From Strigamia acuminata (Eukaryota > Arthropoda > Chilopoda > Geophilomorpha > Linotaeniidae), in contig OX442321.1 of assembly GCA_949358305.1 (NCBI GenBank), forward strand, positions 2,505,605 to 2,569,604: a stretch of 64,000 nt of DNA, read 5' to 3'. Below, one piece after another: positions 1 through 11,455 of the stretch. Positions within the stretch are counted from its first letter, which is position 1. Each line of letters starts with the position of its first letter. The notes below the pieces were generated by a model. That model had not been told where the DNA came from. It saw nothing but the letters and a program-made list of their open reading frames with translations, and searched no databases. The position numbers were made by a program, and so were the translations under genes.

Positions 1-1749
1 CGTCAGAATGAAAACGCGCAAATAATTCCACGACGATCCTCGAGAACGCCAAAACCTTACCCAAATCGAAATGGGGACCCACCCAGAAAGAAATACACCA
101 GAAAGAATCCGACAACAACTAATGAAGTTTTGGACGAAATTGCACAGATAGCAATTCTCGACGATCCAACGACAGCGGCCGAAGCTTTGAATGGAAACGA
201 CCCACAAGAATGGATGAAAGCGATGAAGGAAGAGTACGACGCTTTAATCGAAAACGAAACGTGGGAGGAGTGCGACCGACCAAAAAATAGAAACGTAATC
301 GGATGTAGATGGGTCCTCCGCACGAAATTTGAAGCAGACGGGTCAATCGAACGCAGAAAGGCCAGACTGGTCGCCAAGGGATACGCACAGCAGCCAGGCA
401 TTGATTATTTTGAAACCTACGCGCCCGTCGCACGACCGGGATCAATTCGAATGATGATGGCAATCGCAGCCGAGTTGGGATTGACCGTACACCAAATGGA
501 CGCGATAACGGCATATTTGAACGGCGAAATCGAAGAGGAAATTTTTATGGAATTCCCCGAATATTTGGAATTTATTGCTGGAATAAAAATCAAGAAAGGA
601 AAAGCCTGCCGGATGAAAAAGGCGTTATACGGATTGAAGCAGTCGGGTCGCCAGTGGTACAAAAAACTGGACGAGAAGTTGCAAAAGCACGGACTGAAGC
701 CAACAAACGCAGACCCATGCGTGTATTACCAAACGAATGGAGAAGTCATCACGCTCGTCGCAATCTACGTGGATGATTTTATCATCGCAACGAACTGCAA
801 AAGAAACTTGGAGAAATTAAAATCGAACCTGAAGAGCGAGTTCAAAATGAAGGATTTAGGACAAATTCACTACTGCTTGGGAATCGAGTTTAAACAGGAC
901 GAAAAGACGAAATCAATCACGATGGCGCAGAAAAAATACGTTAAGGACATACTGAATCGTTTCGGAATGCAAGACTGCTCGAAAAACACAACTCCACTCG
1001 ACGCAAATCAGAAATTGCAGAAAAACAAGAAAAAGGAGGATGGGACCGACGAAGAGCTACTGGATCCAGAGAAGTTCCCGTACCAAAGTTTAATCGGATC
1101 ACTCATGTACCTCGCCGTTTGCACTCGACCCGATATTTCCTACACCGTCAGCGCATTAAGTCAATATAATACGTGCTTCACCGGAACTCATTGGACAGCA
1201 GCAAAACGCGTCCTAAGATATTTGAAGCACTCATCGAATCTCGGGCTAAAATTCGAAAAGACCGGAAAAGACTTAGTCGGCTACACGGATGCAGATTGGG
1301 GAGCAAACTTGGACGACCGTCGCTCGTACACCGGCTACTGCTTTAAACTCGCGAACGCGACAATATGCTGGGAAGCAAGAAAGCAGAAGACCGTCGCAAC
1401 CTCGTCGACCGAAGCAGAATATATGGCGTTGGCCGACGCGTCAAAAGAAGCAATCTACTTGCGAAACTTCCTAGACGAAATTAAATACATCAACAAGAAG
1501 AAAGAAACGACCCTCATTTATAGCGATAATCAGGGGGCACACAAATTGGTGCGAAACCCAATTTTTCATTCCAGAACCAAGCACATCGACATTCGCCACC
1601 ATTTTGTTCGAGAAACATGTGAGCGGGGAGATATCGACATAGAATTCCTGGAGAGTGAGAAGATGGTCGCCGATGTGTTGACCAAGGGGCTTTTTAAGCC
1701 AAAACACGAAGAATTGATCGCCCAATTTGGATTGAAGGAAATTGTTTAA
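1..1749 (+). CDS. Ty1/copia polyprotein, C-terminal part (reverse transcriptase and RNase H), cut by the window edge
   Basis: The frame is open from base 1, so the 5' part (gag, protease, integrase) lies outside the window. A TTG at 130 is not a real start. Visible in order are the copia RT entry region (EWMKAMKEEYDAL and RWVLRTK), the YVDD catalytic box near 769-780, and an RNase H region (TDADWG near 1285-1305, then ATSSTEAEYMAL), ending FGLKEIV-stop at 1749. This order (RT then RNase H at the C-terminus) is normal for Pseudoviridae-type elements. No internal stop is seen in the 583 codons, so this copy may be fairly young. Product: RNA-templated DNA synthesis and RNA-strand removal in virus-like particles. 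Family assignment is sure; activity is unknown. Confidence 0.93.
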   Translation, partial: RQNENAQIIPRRSSRTPKPYPNRNGDPPRKKYTRKNPTTTNEVLDEIAQIAILDDPTTAAEALNGNDPQEWMKAMKEEYDALIENETWEECDRPKNRNVIGCRWVLRTKFEADGSIERRKARLVAKGYAQQPGIDYFETYAPVARPGSIRMMMAIAAELGLTVHQMDAITAYLNGEIEEEIFMEFPEYLEFIAGIKIKKGKACRMKKALYGLKQSGRQWYKKLDEKLQKHGLKPTNADPCVYYQTNGEVITLVAIYVDDFIIATNCKRNLEKLKSNLKSEFKMKDLGQIHYCLGIEFKQDEKTKSITMAQKKYVKDILNRFGMQDCSKNTTPLDANQKLQKNKKKEDGTDEELLDPEKFPYQSLIGSLMYLAVCTRPDISYTVSALSQYNTCFTGTHWTAAKRVLRYLKHSSNLGLKFEKTGKDLVGYTDADWGANLDDRRSYTGYCFKLANATICWEARKQKTVATSSTEAEYMALADASKEAIYLRNFLDEIKYINKKKETTLIYSDNQGAHKLVRNPIFHSRTKHIDIRHHFVRETCERGDIDIEFLESEKMVADVLTKGLFKPKHEELIAQFGLKEIV

Positions 1750-1871
1750 GAAATATTGTTTTTAATATTTTGAATTGTTTGTGAATGAATACTTTAATGT
1801 TTAAATGTCTAAATTGCTTAAGAAAAATGTTTTGAATTTTGAAATGTAGGAATATTGCCATTCAGGGGAAG

Positions 1872-2068
1872 TGTTGTTTTATTGAATGTTATATTCCTGT
1901 CCGCCAGGTGTCTTTACCACCTGTGCACCTGTATTTGGCACTGACCAATCAGTGCCCTGTTTTGTATTTAGTGCTCCGCGCACTTTTAAACATCTGTTTT
2001 AGATTAAAACCATCACTGTTAATATTTTCACCTAACAACCACGCGTCTCCATTTTTATGCCTCCAACA
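1872..2068 (+). repeat. Putative 3' LTR of the copia element
   Basis: A purine-rich tract AGGGGAAG at 1864-1871, a good polypurine tract, lies 115 bp after the pol stop. It is followed by TGTTG at 1872. The matching inverted terminus CAACA ends at 2068, giving a 197-bp candidate LTR with TG...CA ends. The 5' LTR and the left target duplication lie outside the window, so the boundaries rest on the tract and the short inverted ends only. Confidence 0.5.
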
Positions 2069-2142
2069 TATTAGAACAAAAACTACAAATTTGATATATT
2101 AACATGTCGTAAGGTCAACAACAAGTACCAGGAGCTTCCAAC

Positions 2143-3914
2143 ATGAGCAGCATCGACTGTGGCAATGCAAGTATGTTTTGTCTTATCACATAAACCCACT
2201 GACATTCTAATTTGTATGTATTTTGATTCAGTTTCCGAGAATGCCTACATGACACAAATTCACGAGATGACAGGCAACTTTCACATAGGTATAAAAGTAA
2301 TATATTTAATAATAAATATGTGATAAAAAGATGTGACTTTTTTTACAGGCGATAGTAAAAACACGACAAACAATCAGAAAACCTATAAAGCCAATGGTGA
2401 GCACAATTGAAATTGTCATTTATTTTAATTTAATTTCATGATTTCTTTTTTTTTTCGAAATAAATAATTTTTCTGTTATTTTAATATTAAAGTAATAATA
2501 ATAATATAGTCTACATTTCTATTTTGTTGGTTGGTTAGGCACTTCATGCATCACACACATTGAAGGCGATTCTATTAAAGCTGGAGGTGCGTATATTACT
2601 TCTACTAATTCATGGGGTCGTGGCATTTCTCATCTAAATAATACAGGATGAACCTGACGATTTTGAAAACGTAATTTCTCTGAAAATTTATATCTACTAA
2701 ACCATTACTGCCTACAGAGTAAGGATTGCCATTTTTATATCTAAAAATTTTTTCACTCGGATGCCTTTCTTTGCTCTGCACACACATTTCCGATCTGCTG
2801 CGATGTTCCGGTTCTCTTCTCGGTGGGTTCTTGTTGGTTAATGAAAACAAATTGAGAAATAATATAAAGTCTCTTTGGACACAAATATTGTTTGATCTTT
2901 ACTTCACCAAAAACAAGCAGCAACTGTACAAGCATGATGTTTTTATTAAAAAGGTAAACTAATACAACAAAAGAACAATACTATACTGACACACATGACA
3001 TAACATACCGTAACTAAAAATAAACTCTTTTCAAATGATATAATCAACACCAAGGTACTGTAACAAACAAATATTATATAAAATATTATAAAAACAATAA
3101 ATATCTATGCAAATCTTTGACTGCTTTCCAAGTAAAACATCCGAGTAACATAATTTTCCGGACATAAAAATGGCGTTCAAAACTCTCTATAATGATTTTA
3201 GTTTCAAATGAAAATTGTAATTAGTTATCGAGTAATTACGTCTTCAAAATCTTCAGGTCTCTCTGACTCACCCTGCATAAAATAGGGAGAAACAGCTCCC
3301 AGATAAGAAAATTAAACACAGATGGTGGCATACAAAGATAAAAGCACTTCAGAGTGTGCAAAATCACTAAACCAACACAAGTCAACTTTTATTTAATTTT
3401 AGCTATTAAAAAATTGTCAATTCTTCCGGTAATTGTAATTGTACTTATCATATTTCTTATGCACAGGAGATGTCCTAAAAGGCAACGGATTTGTTTCAAC
3501 CAAAGTATACGGAGCGCCAACAAATCCATCCGAAGGTGTGTTTTACACCCAGTTTAATCAGCATTACTTATTATTTCTTTTCAGCTGCAATTAGTGTTAA
3601 ACTGCTTTTAAGCAATGGTCGGAAATTAAAAGTCTGTCTCCTACAAGGCAAAAACAAGCTGACTGATTTGAAAAATCAAATTCAAGCGGATAGACTGATT
3701 GACAACCTTGAAAATGCAACTTTTCACGTAAGTTAAACAAAATAAATCAAGCCGAATTAATTTTCAATTTTTTATTTTTTCTCATCAGGAAAAAGATGAC
3801 GAGGATGATTTCTTCGAATTAGCTGACAGTCAACTATTAAGCAATTTGGACAGAGTTTACATAACATTTGAAGAAAATTATCTCAAAACATCCAACTTGT
3901 ATGAAACTGAATAA
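2143..3914 (+). CDS. UBL-like gene 1: short-repeat protein with C-terminal beta-grasp-like domain, no TIR
   Basis: Seven-exon model: 2143-2170, 2232-2288, 2349-2396, 2539-2586, 3467-3535, 3585-3727, 3789-3914. The lengths sum to 519 nt (172 aa) with all GT-AG introns. The first five introns are phase 1. The last is phase 0 and splits the C-terminal domain. Exons 2-5 encode short glycine-rich repeats (for example THIEGDSIKAGG, then GDVLKGNGFVSTKVYG). Exons 6-7 encode the domain: strand ISVKLLL, strand LKVCLLQGKNKL, helix TDLKNQIQADRL, then an acidic DDEDD turn and a last strand DRVYITF. I read this as ubiquitin/PB1/CIDE-N-like by pattern only. Intron 4 (880 bp) holds a MITE. AATAAA at 3910-3915 overlaps the stop codon. 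Function unknown. Confidence 0.7.
2644..3275. mobile_element. Degenerate MITE-like element inside intron 4 of UBL-like gene 1
   Basis: The left end CAGGATGAACCTGACGATTT is a diverged inverted match to the right end near 3235-3275, which read in reverse gives CAGGGTGAGTCAGAG then CCTGAAGATTTTGAA. About 630 bp, no transposase coding recognised. It explains why this intron is ten times longer than its neighbours. Confidence 0.5.
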
Positions 3915-3963
3915 ATTTGAATAACCTCTTAAAAAATATCAACAACCTTAAACATCTCCAGCC

Positions 3964-4517
3964 TAGGGTTTTTCAAAATTGGGACTTTTGGAAAAACCGG
4001 TATTTCGGTATTCAATATTCAAAAAACCAGTAAACCGGTAATTTTCGATAATTAAGTAAAATAAAATAGCAAATGTAAAATACTTTTATCTTAATTGTAA
4101 TGTTTTAATTGTAATTTTTGTTTATTTTTTTTTAAATATTATTTTCAATGGGTTGTAGAAGTTTGATGAATGTGATATTGTTTCGATAAATTCTTATTTT
4201 TAAGTTAAAAAAAAATCAGTAAATTCTCATTCGGAAGTTAAAAAATCAAAAATTTTTAATTTTAAGTTAAAAAATTGATAATTTTTTGTTTAAATGTGAA
4301 AAAAAAATCAATTAATTCCTAATTTTTACGTATAAAAATCAATAACTTTGCATTTTAATGTTTAAAAAAATCCCATCCAACGTGCGTTAAAAATGTCACT
4401 ATTGCAGTGACACCTAATGGAAAAAACCGGTACCAATACCGAATTAAAGACGGTATTCGGTAATTTCTTGACAAATACCGGTTTTTGATACCGGTATTTA
4501 CCGGTAGAGAAACCCTA
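3964..4517. mobile_element. MITE with TAGGGTTT...AAACCCTA ends, rich in ACCGGTA motifs
   Basis: Inverted ends TAGGGTTT (3964) and AAACCCTA (4517) enclose subterminal inverted ACCGGTATT blocks and an AT-rich core. The end style suggests hAT. I could not find a clean 8-bp target duplication (CTCCAGCC against CTCAGTTT is weak). Confidence 0.5.
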
Positions 4518-5289
4518 CTCAGTTTAATTCAGATCTAAGTCTGAGGTGCATTGTATTTACACTGCTCAATAGTGATGGCACTATCTGCTCGCATCAACAA
4601 CATAACCCAATGCACACACACATTTCTTATTTCTCGCACCACAAACCAATACTGATAGCAAACCCACCAACAAACGACAACAACAACTCCTAGCGACACT
4701 CCTGCCGGGATGTAGTTCTACGTCGTGGCATAATAACTACTATGACCCTCTGTAAATTTTTGATAACAAGAAACAAATAGAAACACTAATTTACGACCAC
4801 TTGCTGGTGTACATTTAATTGCTTCGTGTGTGTTCTTTCAGGAAATCCTGCAACTACAATCATTACTGCTACACTGTGTGCATTTAGTCGCTGTCAAACC
4901 GGTTTGTTTATGAGTTTCCACGTAAGCAAAAAAATACTCGACAGTGAAAAGATTAATTACATAATTTGAGTGCTTTTCAGGAAATCCTGCAACCATGATC
5001 ATTACTGCAACTAGTTTCTCTTTTTCCTCCAAATGTGGCAACTTTGATCATCATTTTCACATTTCCTGGTGTGTTTCTTTACATAATTTGAGCGTATGCC
5101 AACAAACGTTACAACTACAATAATTATCATGAGTTATGCTGATAGCAGTTATTGTCATTTGATCTCTGTATAATGTAGCCCAAACTGGAACTCTTCAGAA
5201 AGTATCATTTCCCAGAACTGACAAACTGTCGCCAAGTAAACGCTAATTCCACCAGCTTATTTGTATCCAGTAACAAAGTGAGCATCTAG
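4518..5289 (+). promoter_or_regulatory. Upstream region, core promoter and noncoding exon 1 of peptide copy P1
   Basis: TATA-like TGTATAAT at 5167-5174, TCAG initiator at 5195-5198, and noncoding exon 1 ending CATCTAG at 5289 before gtaagc. Two copies of the near-palindrome CAGGAAATCCTG lie upstream (4839-4850 and 4978-4989). The segment around 4640-4750 also occurs at about 33,880-33,980, so it is part of a duplicated block. No other gene is seen between 4518 and 5160. Confidence 0.55.
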
Positions 5290-5397
5290 GTAAGCTCTTT
5301 TTCTTCCAACTTATTGAAAATAAAATCCTTTTTTTTAACTTCAAACTACATAGCTTTTACATTTAAATCTTTTTCTTCTTCTTTATTTGTCAGTAGT

Positions 5398-5532
5398 ATG
5401 AAGTCATCCCAGTTTCTCGTTGTTTTCCTAATCGTTTTGGGGCTGAATCAAGTCGATGCAGAATGTGATGGGTACGAACAAGAACCGTTTTTTGATATAT
5501 ATTTAAATGCACATAAGCCAGTGCAGAAATAA
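5398..5532 (+). pseudogene. Peptide copy P1, truncated: signal peptide kept, cysteine core lost
   Basis: Start chosen at the ATG just after the family acceptor (TTTGTCAG, then TAGTATG). The signal peptide (MKSSQFLVVFLIVLGLNQV) and the first mature residues with one cysteine match the family. After EPFF at about codon 32 the sequence changes abruptly and the frame stops at 5532 with seven of eight cysteines missing. The replacing DNA (about 5495-5690) is an inverted copy of a peptide-gene upstream region, so the break came from a rearrangement within the family. The reading frame is still open for 44 codons, but a folded disulfide peptide cannot form. Confidence 0.75.
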
Positions 5533-5700
5533 TGATCGCAGTTGCTACATTTGGTAGAAAAACGCTGAACTTAAGCAATGAAATGCACACCAAAAGTGTG
5601 AAATTGAAGTTAGATACTGAAATGAGTTCCAATATCATACATGAGAGACTAAAAAGAGATTCAAAGACACTAATTAAATTAATTTTTTTTTAATTTTGGG
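5495..5700 (-). repeat. Inverted fragment of a peptide-gene upstream region
   Basis: Read on the minus strand it gives the family upstream order: a GTGTGCATTT-like block, a CGTTTTTCTACCAAATGTAG block, then CAACTGCGATCATTAT, matching the region before P4, P8, P10 and P11. A second copy is at 13,008-13,200. It forms the breakpoint that truncates P1. Confidence 0.55.
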
Positions 5701-6660
5701 CTCTTTTCTTACAAGAACTTAAAATTCAGCTCCAATTTGCAAAAGTTTACAAAGTTAAATGTTTTTCCACCAAATGTTTCAAGCAAATGATCATTATTAC
5801 TGCACCATACAGTTGTGGTTGAGTCATGCTAAATTGAGTTAGATTTTCTTTTATAAAATGCAGCATAACCTGAATCTATTCAGACTGTACAGTTTCTACT
5901 CCATTCCGATGTAGTTATAATAAAAAGTAATACATTTGTTGCTATACTAAAAAAAAAATAGAAATGATTTATCTGTAAACGTCATTACTGATATTTCCTT
6001 TATTTTACAAAATTGTAAAGTTAGACGAAGACAGGATTAATTTAGACCTCGATGATTTATGGACAAACGGCTTTCTTTCCTTTCGACCAGAATTCCAGTC
6101 GATCCAAATTTTCTTTTAAATTTTTCTTAATCTTCTTTAAATTTTGGCATAGATTTGCTCCAAAACGCTGGTATTTTCATGCAAATTGGTAAAAAATTGT
6201 TCCTACTTTCATTGTTTTGTTGTTGCAGATCTAGCTGAATTCTTTTTCTTCCTTTCGCCCCTTTTCTTCTTGTGGTTTTCCTTTCGTCACGCTGCTCGTT
6301 ATCGTGTTGCGTCCCTCAGTCGTGTGCCCGTCATAAACTTAGGGTCTTCGTGGTTTTCTTTCTTTTGGATTTTCCTTAGGCCTTTGTCGACTGCGCCATG
6401 TGAGGTTTGAAAGGACTTGCTCTGAGCGTGGCAAAAGTTAAACTGAATTTTATTTACACTCAAGTCTACAAAGTAATGTGTGTATCTGGTTAATGTCTTA
6501 AATTGACATCTGGATGGCTGTCCAGTGTCTGTCATCGTGGTGATCATCGTGTGTGGGCAAATCGTCCCCCCACTAGGTTGGGCGTCATGGTGGCGCCCTC
6601 AGTGTGGTCAACTCGTCCCTCACAGACCTCAACCAGATTATTTTCGACCATATGCTTGTG
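5701..6660. other. Intergenic stretch with no supported gene
   Basis: AT-rich sequence followed by a T/C-rich patch (6230-6400). A more GC-rich patch (6530-6640) contains a short open frame that I do not consider coding. No domain, RNA gene or clear repeat termini recognised. Confidence 0.4.
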
Positions 6661-6692
6661 GGCATTTAACTGCTTCGAGTGGGTGCCCTTTC

Positions 6693-7300
6693 CAGGAAAT
6701 CCTGCAACGACAATCATTATTGCTACACTTGCTGGTGTGCATTTAGACCTTTAGCTGTCAAATCGAGAAATAAACGTTTACTCTGTAGTTTGACAAAAAA
6801 ATACTCGACAGTAAAAAGATTAATTACTTAATTTGAGTGCTTTTCAGACAATGCAACCGATAAGAAAATTCAAAAACTGCTTGCTTTCCTGACAAAACAA
6901 GCAATAAACTCAACAAACTGAACAAACATGTAAGTTATTTAGCAATAAGAACAGCAGGAAATAGTATTTTATGATTTTAAAAAACATTTTATTATAGAAA
7001 AGAAATAAACTTACATCATTTCAAGTATTAAAATAATCAAACAAATTAAAAACCAAACAAGACTACTTTTCCTGATGGAAGTACACAGCCCACAGTTAGT
7101 AGTAATCAGGCTGGGCCAAGGGGAAAAAACGCAACTTTATACTTGGCCAGAGATTACAATAATTATCATGAGTTATGCTGATTGCAGTTATTGTCATTTG
7201 ATCTATATAATGCAGCTTAAACCGGAACTCTTCAGAAGTGTCATTTCTCAGAACTGACAAACTGTCACCAAGTAAACGCCAATTCCACCAGTATCCAAGT
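6693..7300 (+). promoter_or_regulatory. Upstream region and core promoter of peptide copy P2, with a lost 5' splice donor
   Basis: CAGGAAATCCTG at 6693-6704, TATATAA at 7204-7210 and TCAG at 7232-7235 have the family spacing. At the end of exon 1 the usual CATCTAG|gtaagc reads CATCTAAATAAGC, so the GT donor is gone. This fits P2 being dead. Confidence 0.6.
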
Positions 7301-7418
7301 GAGCATCTAAATAAGCTCTTTTTGGTACAACTTATTGAAAACGAAAATCTTTTTTTCAACTTCAAACCACATAGCTTTTACATTTAAATTTTTTTCTTCT
7401 TCTTTATTTGTCAGCATT

Positions 7419-7607
7419 ATGAAGTCGTACCAGTTTCTTGTTGTTTTCCTAATCGTTTTGGGGCTGAATCAAGTGGCTGCAAAATGCAATTGGTATGGAC
7501 AAGCACCGTTTTGCTTAGGTATCTGTTTTATAAAACGTTTGTCAATTACAAATACTGGACAACTAAATGTTAAAAATTATAGAAAGTTTAGTATTTGCAT
7601 TATGTAG
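7419..7607 (+). pseudogene. Peptide copy P2, internal deletion
   Basis: The signal peptide and mature start (KCNWYGQAPFCLGIC, three cysteines) match P3. The frame then runs straight into what in P3 is 3' UTR (ACAAATACTGGACAACT at about 7548). The central coding part with five cysteines is deleted. The remaining frame stops at 7607. The 5' UTR splice donor is also mutated. Closest relative is P3 at 12,325. Confidence 0.8.
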
Positions 7608-8390
7608 CTCAAAATAAGTGACAAATAAAAATTCAAATAGTAATTTAGTGCCTTATTTTGAAATCAGACATATCACACTGCACACACATAAGTTTATCAT
7701 GATTATAGTTTCAACTTCAATTAAAGATTCTGGTTTCGATCGCGTGGCTTGATTTACAGTTCCATAGATCTGAAAAAATAAGAAAATTTGCCAACAATTT
7801 CCTTCAAAAAAAAATTTAAAAAAAATTAAAATTAAAAATTAAAAAAAAAAATAATAAAAAAAAATCTTGGGTAAGTTACCTTTTTTCTCCCCAACCAATT
7901 TCAAAAGAAACCATTTCGCTGCTACAGTACACAGATTGGAAATCCCACACATCACTTAACACGTTGCATTTAATGGAGTTTATATAGTTTCCCCAAACTG
8001 ACCAACAACAACCAAGTAAAAGCTGTTTTGTATTGTAACAACTTCTAAAACAAAAACCATTTTTCAACTTCCAATTCGATTCTAGCAGGATCTAGCGGCG
8101 TCAAAACCAAAATCACGAAAAGGCCCAAAACTGAGTAGTATGACATTTTCGAGATCGGCTGCCATTCGCTGCCATTTTGGTGTCAGAAACTCACCTTGAA
8201 GCCGGAAAAAAAGTCGAACTAGTCGGAAATGAACCCAGGAATCCATTTCTGCAGCCGGAATTTGCTATCCGATCCGGAACGAGCTGAAGAATCCATTTCC
8301 GCCATCAGAATTTCCGTAGCAAGCACCGTTGGTGAGATATGGCCAAAAAACGGACTTTTGAGACAAATTGTATTAACAATATCCTGTCAA
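7608..8390. other. AT-rich intergenic stretch, no gene seen
   Basis: It holds the P2 3' tail (AATAAA near 7625), a long A/T tract (7800-7865) and, from about 8080, a moderately GC sequence with unassigned short open frames. No recognised domain. Confidence 0.4.
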
Positions 8391-8908
8391 AACATGTCGT
8401 CGTTAGTGTTAGTGTATTTTAAGTGTGGTCCAAAACAATTCCTCTTCTTCCAATGTAGCCTAGGAAAGCCAAGATGTTGGACACCCATACACGCCAATAA
8501 ATTATATTGAAAATTAATTGTGTGGAAGGAACAAATTATAATTAAATATAACCTATAAGCTCACTGATAGAACTGATAAGAAACAACAACACTGCTTCCT
8601 CTACAGCCTGACTGGTAACAACCACAGCAGAATCCAGGCAACTTTGAGCACAATTGCAAATTCAATGTATTTTTTAAAACAATATTAATTTTGCATTCTT
8701 ACTCAAACTATTAGAAAATAATCAAAATAATCAAAAGGGACGGTAAGTACATTATTTCTGGAAACTTTTGTAAACCATGTTTACAACGATCAAAGTTAAA
8801 TTATTTTTATTGTAAATAATTTTTTTTTATTTACAATATTACAATAATTACAATCATTTACAATAAAAATATTAAGAGAAAAATTAATATATTTTTTTTA
8901 TTGCAATC
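8391..8908 (+). pseudogene. Decayed 5' part of a UBL-like gene (fossil downstream of P2)
   Basis: It aligns by eye with the region of the intact gene at 23,665-24,165: the same upstream block (GTTAGTGTATTTTAAGTG), the same AACAACAACACTGCTTCC block and the same first-exon end before gtaagta. It is then interrupted at about 8908 by the copia fragment, in the middle of the TTGCAATCGC intron motif. No open frame survives. Confidence 0.6.
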
Positions 8909-10290
8909 GCATGAGTGATTGGGGTCTCACTTTCATTGGAATTTTTAGAACAACCAAAATTGATTATTATGGCGTTCTCTTCTTTTTTACAGTCTTCATT
9001 GGTAAGCTGTGAATTTAATAGATGTTTGCCCAATTTTTGCTCTACAAATTCGACATCTCTTTCTTCTATAATATTGTTGAGTTCAGGGTCATAAATTCTA
9101 TAACTTCTTCGATTTGTAGCATAACCAACAAATATGCCCGCCTTGGCTTTTGGGTTCCATTTTCCTCCTTTTGGCCCTTTATGTACTCGGTATGTGATGC
9201 ATCCAAAGCGTTTTAAATGTTTCACACTAGGCTTAATGCCTGTCCAAACCTCCATTGGTGTTTTACCATGAACACTCGATTGACAGCATGAGCGCAAATA
9301 CGCTGCTGTAACAACACATTCCCCCCAACATTTTTGGGGCAATTCTGCATCTAACAACAGTGTTCTAGTCATTTCAACTAGGGTGCGGTTCGAACGCTCA
9401 ACGACGCCATTACTTTCTGGTGTATAAGGGGTTGTAAGCTCATGTTTTACCCCTTTTTCTTTCAACCAGATGTCCAATTCTCTTGATTTGAATTCTCCGC
9501 CATTATCTGAGCGTATTCTTTTTAATTTTTTGTCTGTTGATGTTTCCATTCTTTCAATTAACTCTTTTAACATCTTCATTGTGTCACTTTTGTTTTGAAG
9601 CAAGTGCACAAATATGCGCCTGCTCCAATCATCGACCACTGTCATTATGTAATGGGCACCCCCCATTGATTGGGGTGAGACAGGACCCACCAAGTCGACA
9701 TGTCATAAATCCATTATCGCCTTTGACTGTCTGTGACCTACTGAGGGGTGAGGCAGTTTCTTCATTTTTCCTTGAATGCATTTTTCACATTTCTCTTCAA
9801 TTTTTCCTTGAAATTGTAAACCTTGAACCAATTGCTTGTTGTTCATTTCTCTTAATGCCCTAAAATTCAAGTGTCCAAGCCTTTTGTGCCACAGTTTATC
9901 ATCAACTGCTATGCAGGCTTGCTCCTCTTTATTCATCATTCCCCTTATGATAAATTTACCCCCTTCCCTTTTTGCTTTTACAACAACAGTGCCATCTTGC
10001 TTTGAAATGATTGCCTCATTTTTAACAAATACAACGACAAAATTATTATCAACAATTTTTGAAACTGACAATAAATTCCCATCTAATTTGGGTACATGTA
10101 ATACACTTTTTAAATTTATTACACTTTTATCATTTAATTTTATTGGGATTATTCCCTTTCCTTTGGCCACTATTCTTGCCCCTTTTTCGGCCATCCCAAT
10201 ACTATTATTTTCAAAATTGTATTCAGTAAAGTACTCACGGTTTGATGATATGTGGCTTGTACAACCCGAATCAATCAGCCAGAATGTATA
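8909..10290 (-). pseudogene. Broken Ty1/copia fragment: protease, GAG-pre-integrase and integrase only
   Basis: Two same-frame pieces on the minus strand, 10,290-9703 and 9693 down to about 8909, are separated by one in-frame TGA at about 9703. The upstream piece starts with the aspartic protease motif (WLIDSGCTSH) and has the HxxxH/CxxC pre-integrase zinc region (HKRLGHLNF, CEKCIQGK). The downstream piece is the integrase core: SDNGGEF, then PESNGVVERSNR carrying the DDE glutamate. Gag, RT and RNase H are absent. The protease end is cut by the MITE at 10,291, and the other end is fused to a UBL-like fossil. Not functional. Confidence 0.85.
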
Positions 10291-11455
10291 CAGGGTGGAA
10301 GAAAAGTCTGTTCCCCTCAAATATTTCTTGAGCTATTGTGTCTAGGCCAACTTTAATGAAGCGATCGTATAGGAAGTTGGGTGAGAGAAATCGAATGATG
10401 TCATCAAATTTGACCTTGAAGGCCTTTTTCAAGGTCATTCACTTGCTAACTTCTAAACCAATAAGATTAGAGCAAAAAAGTCAATTACAAAGTTGTAGAG
10501 CACCATCAAATTAGTACTATCCAACACATCTTAGTCATATTAAGTTAAATGTTTTCTTTTTAAAAAGGAGACAAATCAGAAAAAAATCAGCAAAGTGAAA
10601 TTTTTTATTCTTGTGATAAAATAATTATTGAGACAGTAACCTTCCCATAGCCATGGCTAATACTACACATGTGCAGCCATGGTCGGTCATTTCTACCTTC
10701 TTTTCAAAAATCCTTCTACACATGTGCACAATCACATTTTTCCTGGTGCAATTGCATTTTTCCTGGTAAAAGCACATGTTTTAAGACTAATTTTAATATG
10801 CCACCTAGTGCAAACAGATGGCGAAACGGTGTACGGCGCTCCCAAGGTCGTTTTATCTTATAAATATTAAATTATCTTAATAATAATTGAAAAACTATTC
10901 GTATTTAGACATTATCAAATAAGAAAAAAAAGTTTTTGAGGAATAAAAGTTAACCTCATTAATTAATTTTCGGGAAAAAAAGAATGGCAGTGTTTTTTCC
11001 ACTTCTGTAATTTTTTTGACCCACCATGGCTATGGAAAGGTAAAAAAAGGCAGTGGTTTTTCTTGTTTACTTGCATAAAAATGCACATTTGAATACGTTT
11101 ATTTAAGTAATTCAGTATTTTTGTAGTAGAAATTAAGTTTTGTCACAATGGCTGGCGTTATTCTAGCTGATTTGTTTTCATTTTAAAACGAAAACATTTA
11201 ACTTTAGGTGACTTTAATAAATTGGATAGTACTAATTTGATGGCGCTCTACAACTTTGTAACTGGAAATTTTGCTCTAACGTGATTGGTTTAGAAGTTAG
11301 CAAGTGAATAACCTTGAAAATGGCCTTCAAGGTCAAATTTGATGACATCATTGGATTGCTCTTACCCAACTTCCTATACGATCGCTTCATCAAAGTTGGC
11401 CTAGATGCAATTGCTTAGGAGATATTTGAGGGGAACAGACTTTTCTTCCACCCTG
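10291..11455. mobile_element. CAGGGTGG-ended MITE (1.17 kb) inserted in the copia fragment
   Basis: Long terminal inverted repeats: the left end begins CAGGGTGGAAGAAAAGTCTG and the right end is its reverse complement, ending at 11,455. Both sides carry TA, as expected for Tc1/mariner-type TA duplication. The inverted homology continues well inside (the TTGACCTTGAA and GGTCATTCACTTG regions on the left recur inverted at 11,290-11,350). No transposase coding. A partial copy is at 52,412. Confidence 0.8.

Noticed and set aside
130-132. Start codon for the copia ORF
   Set aside because: It is TTG, and the frame is open without stop to base 1; the coding sequence simply enters from outside the window.
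57-662. Minus-strand open frames opposite the copia pol
   Set aside because: Shadows of the sense coding sequence; no domain and no independent signals.
6503-6754. Open frame in the GC patch upstream of P2
   Set aside because: No domain, overlaps the regulatory region of P2, and a second frame competes with it.
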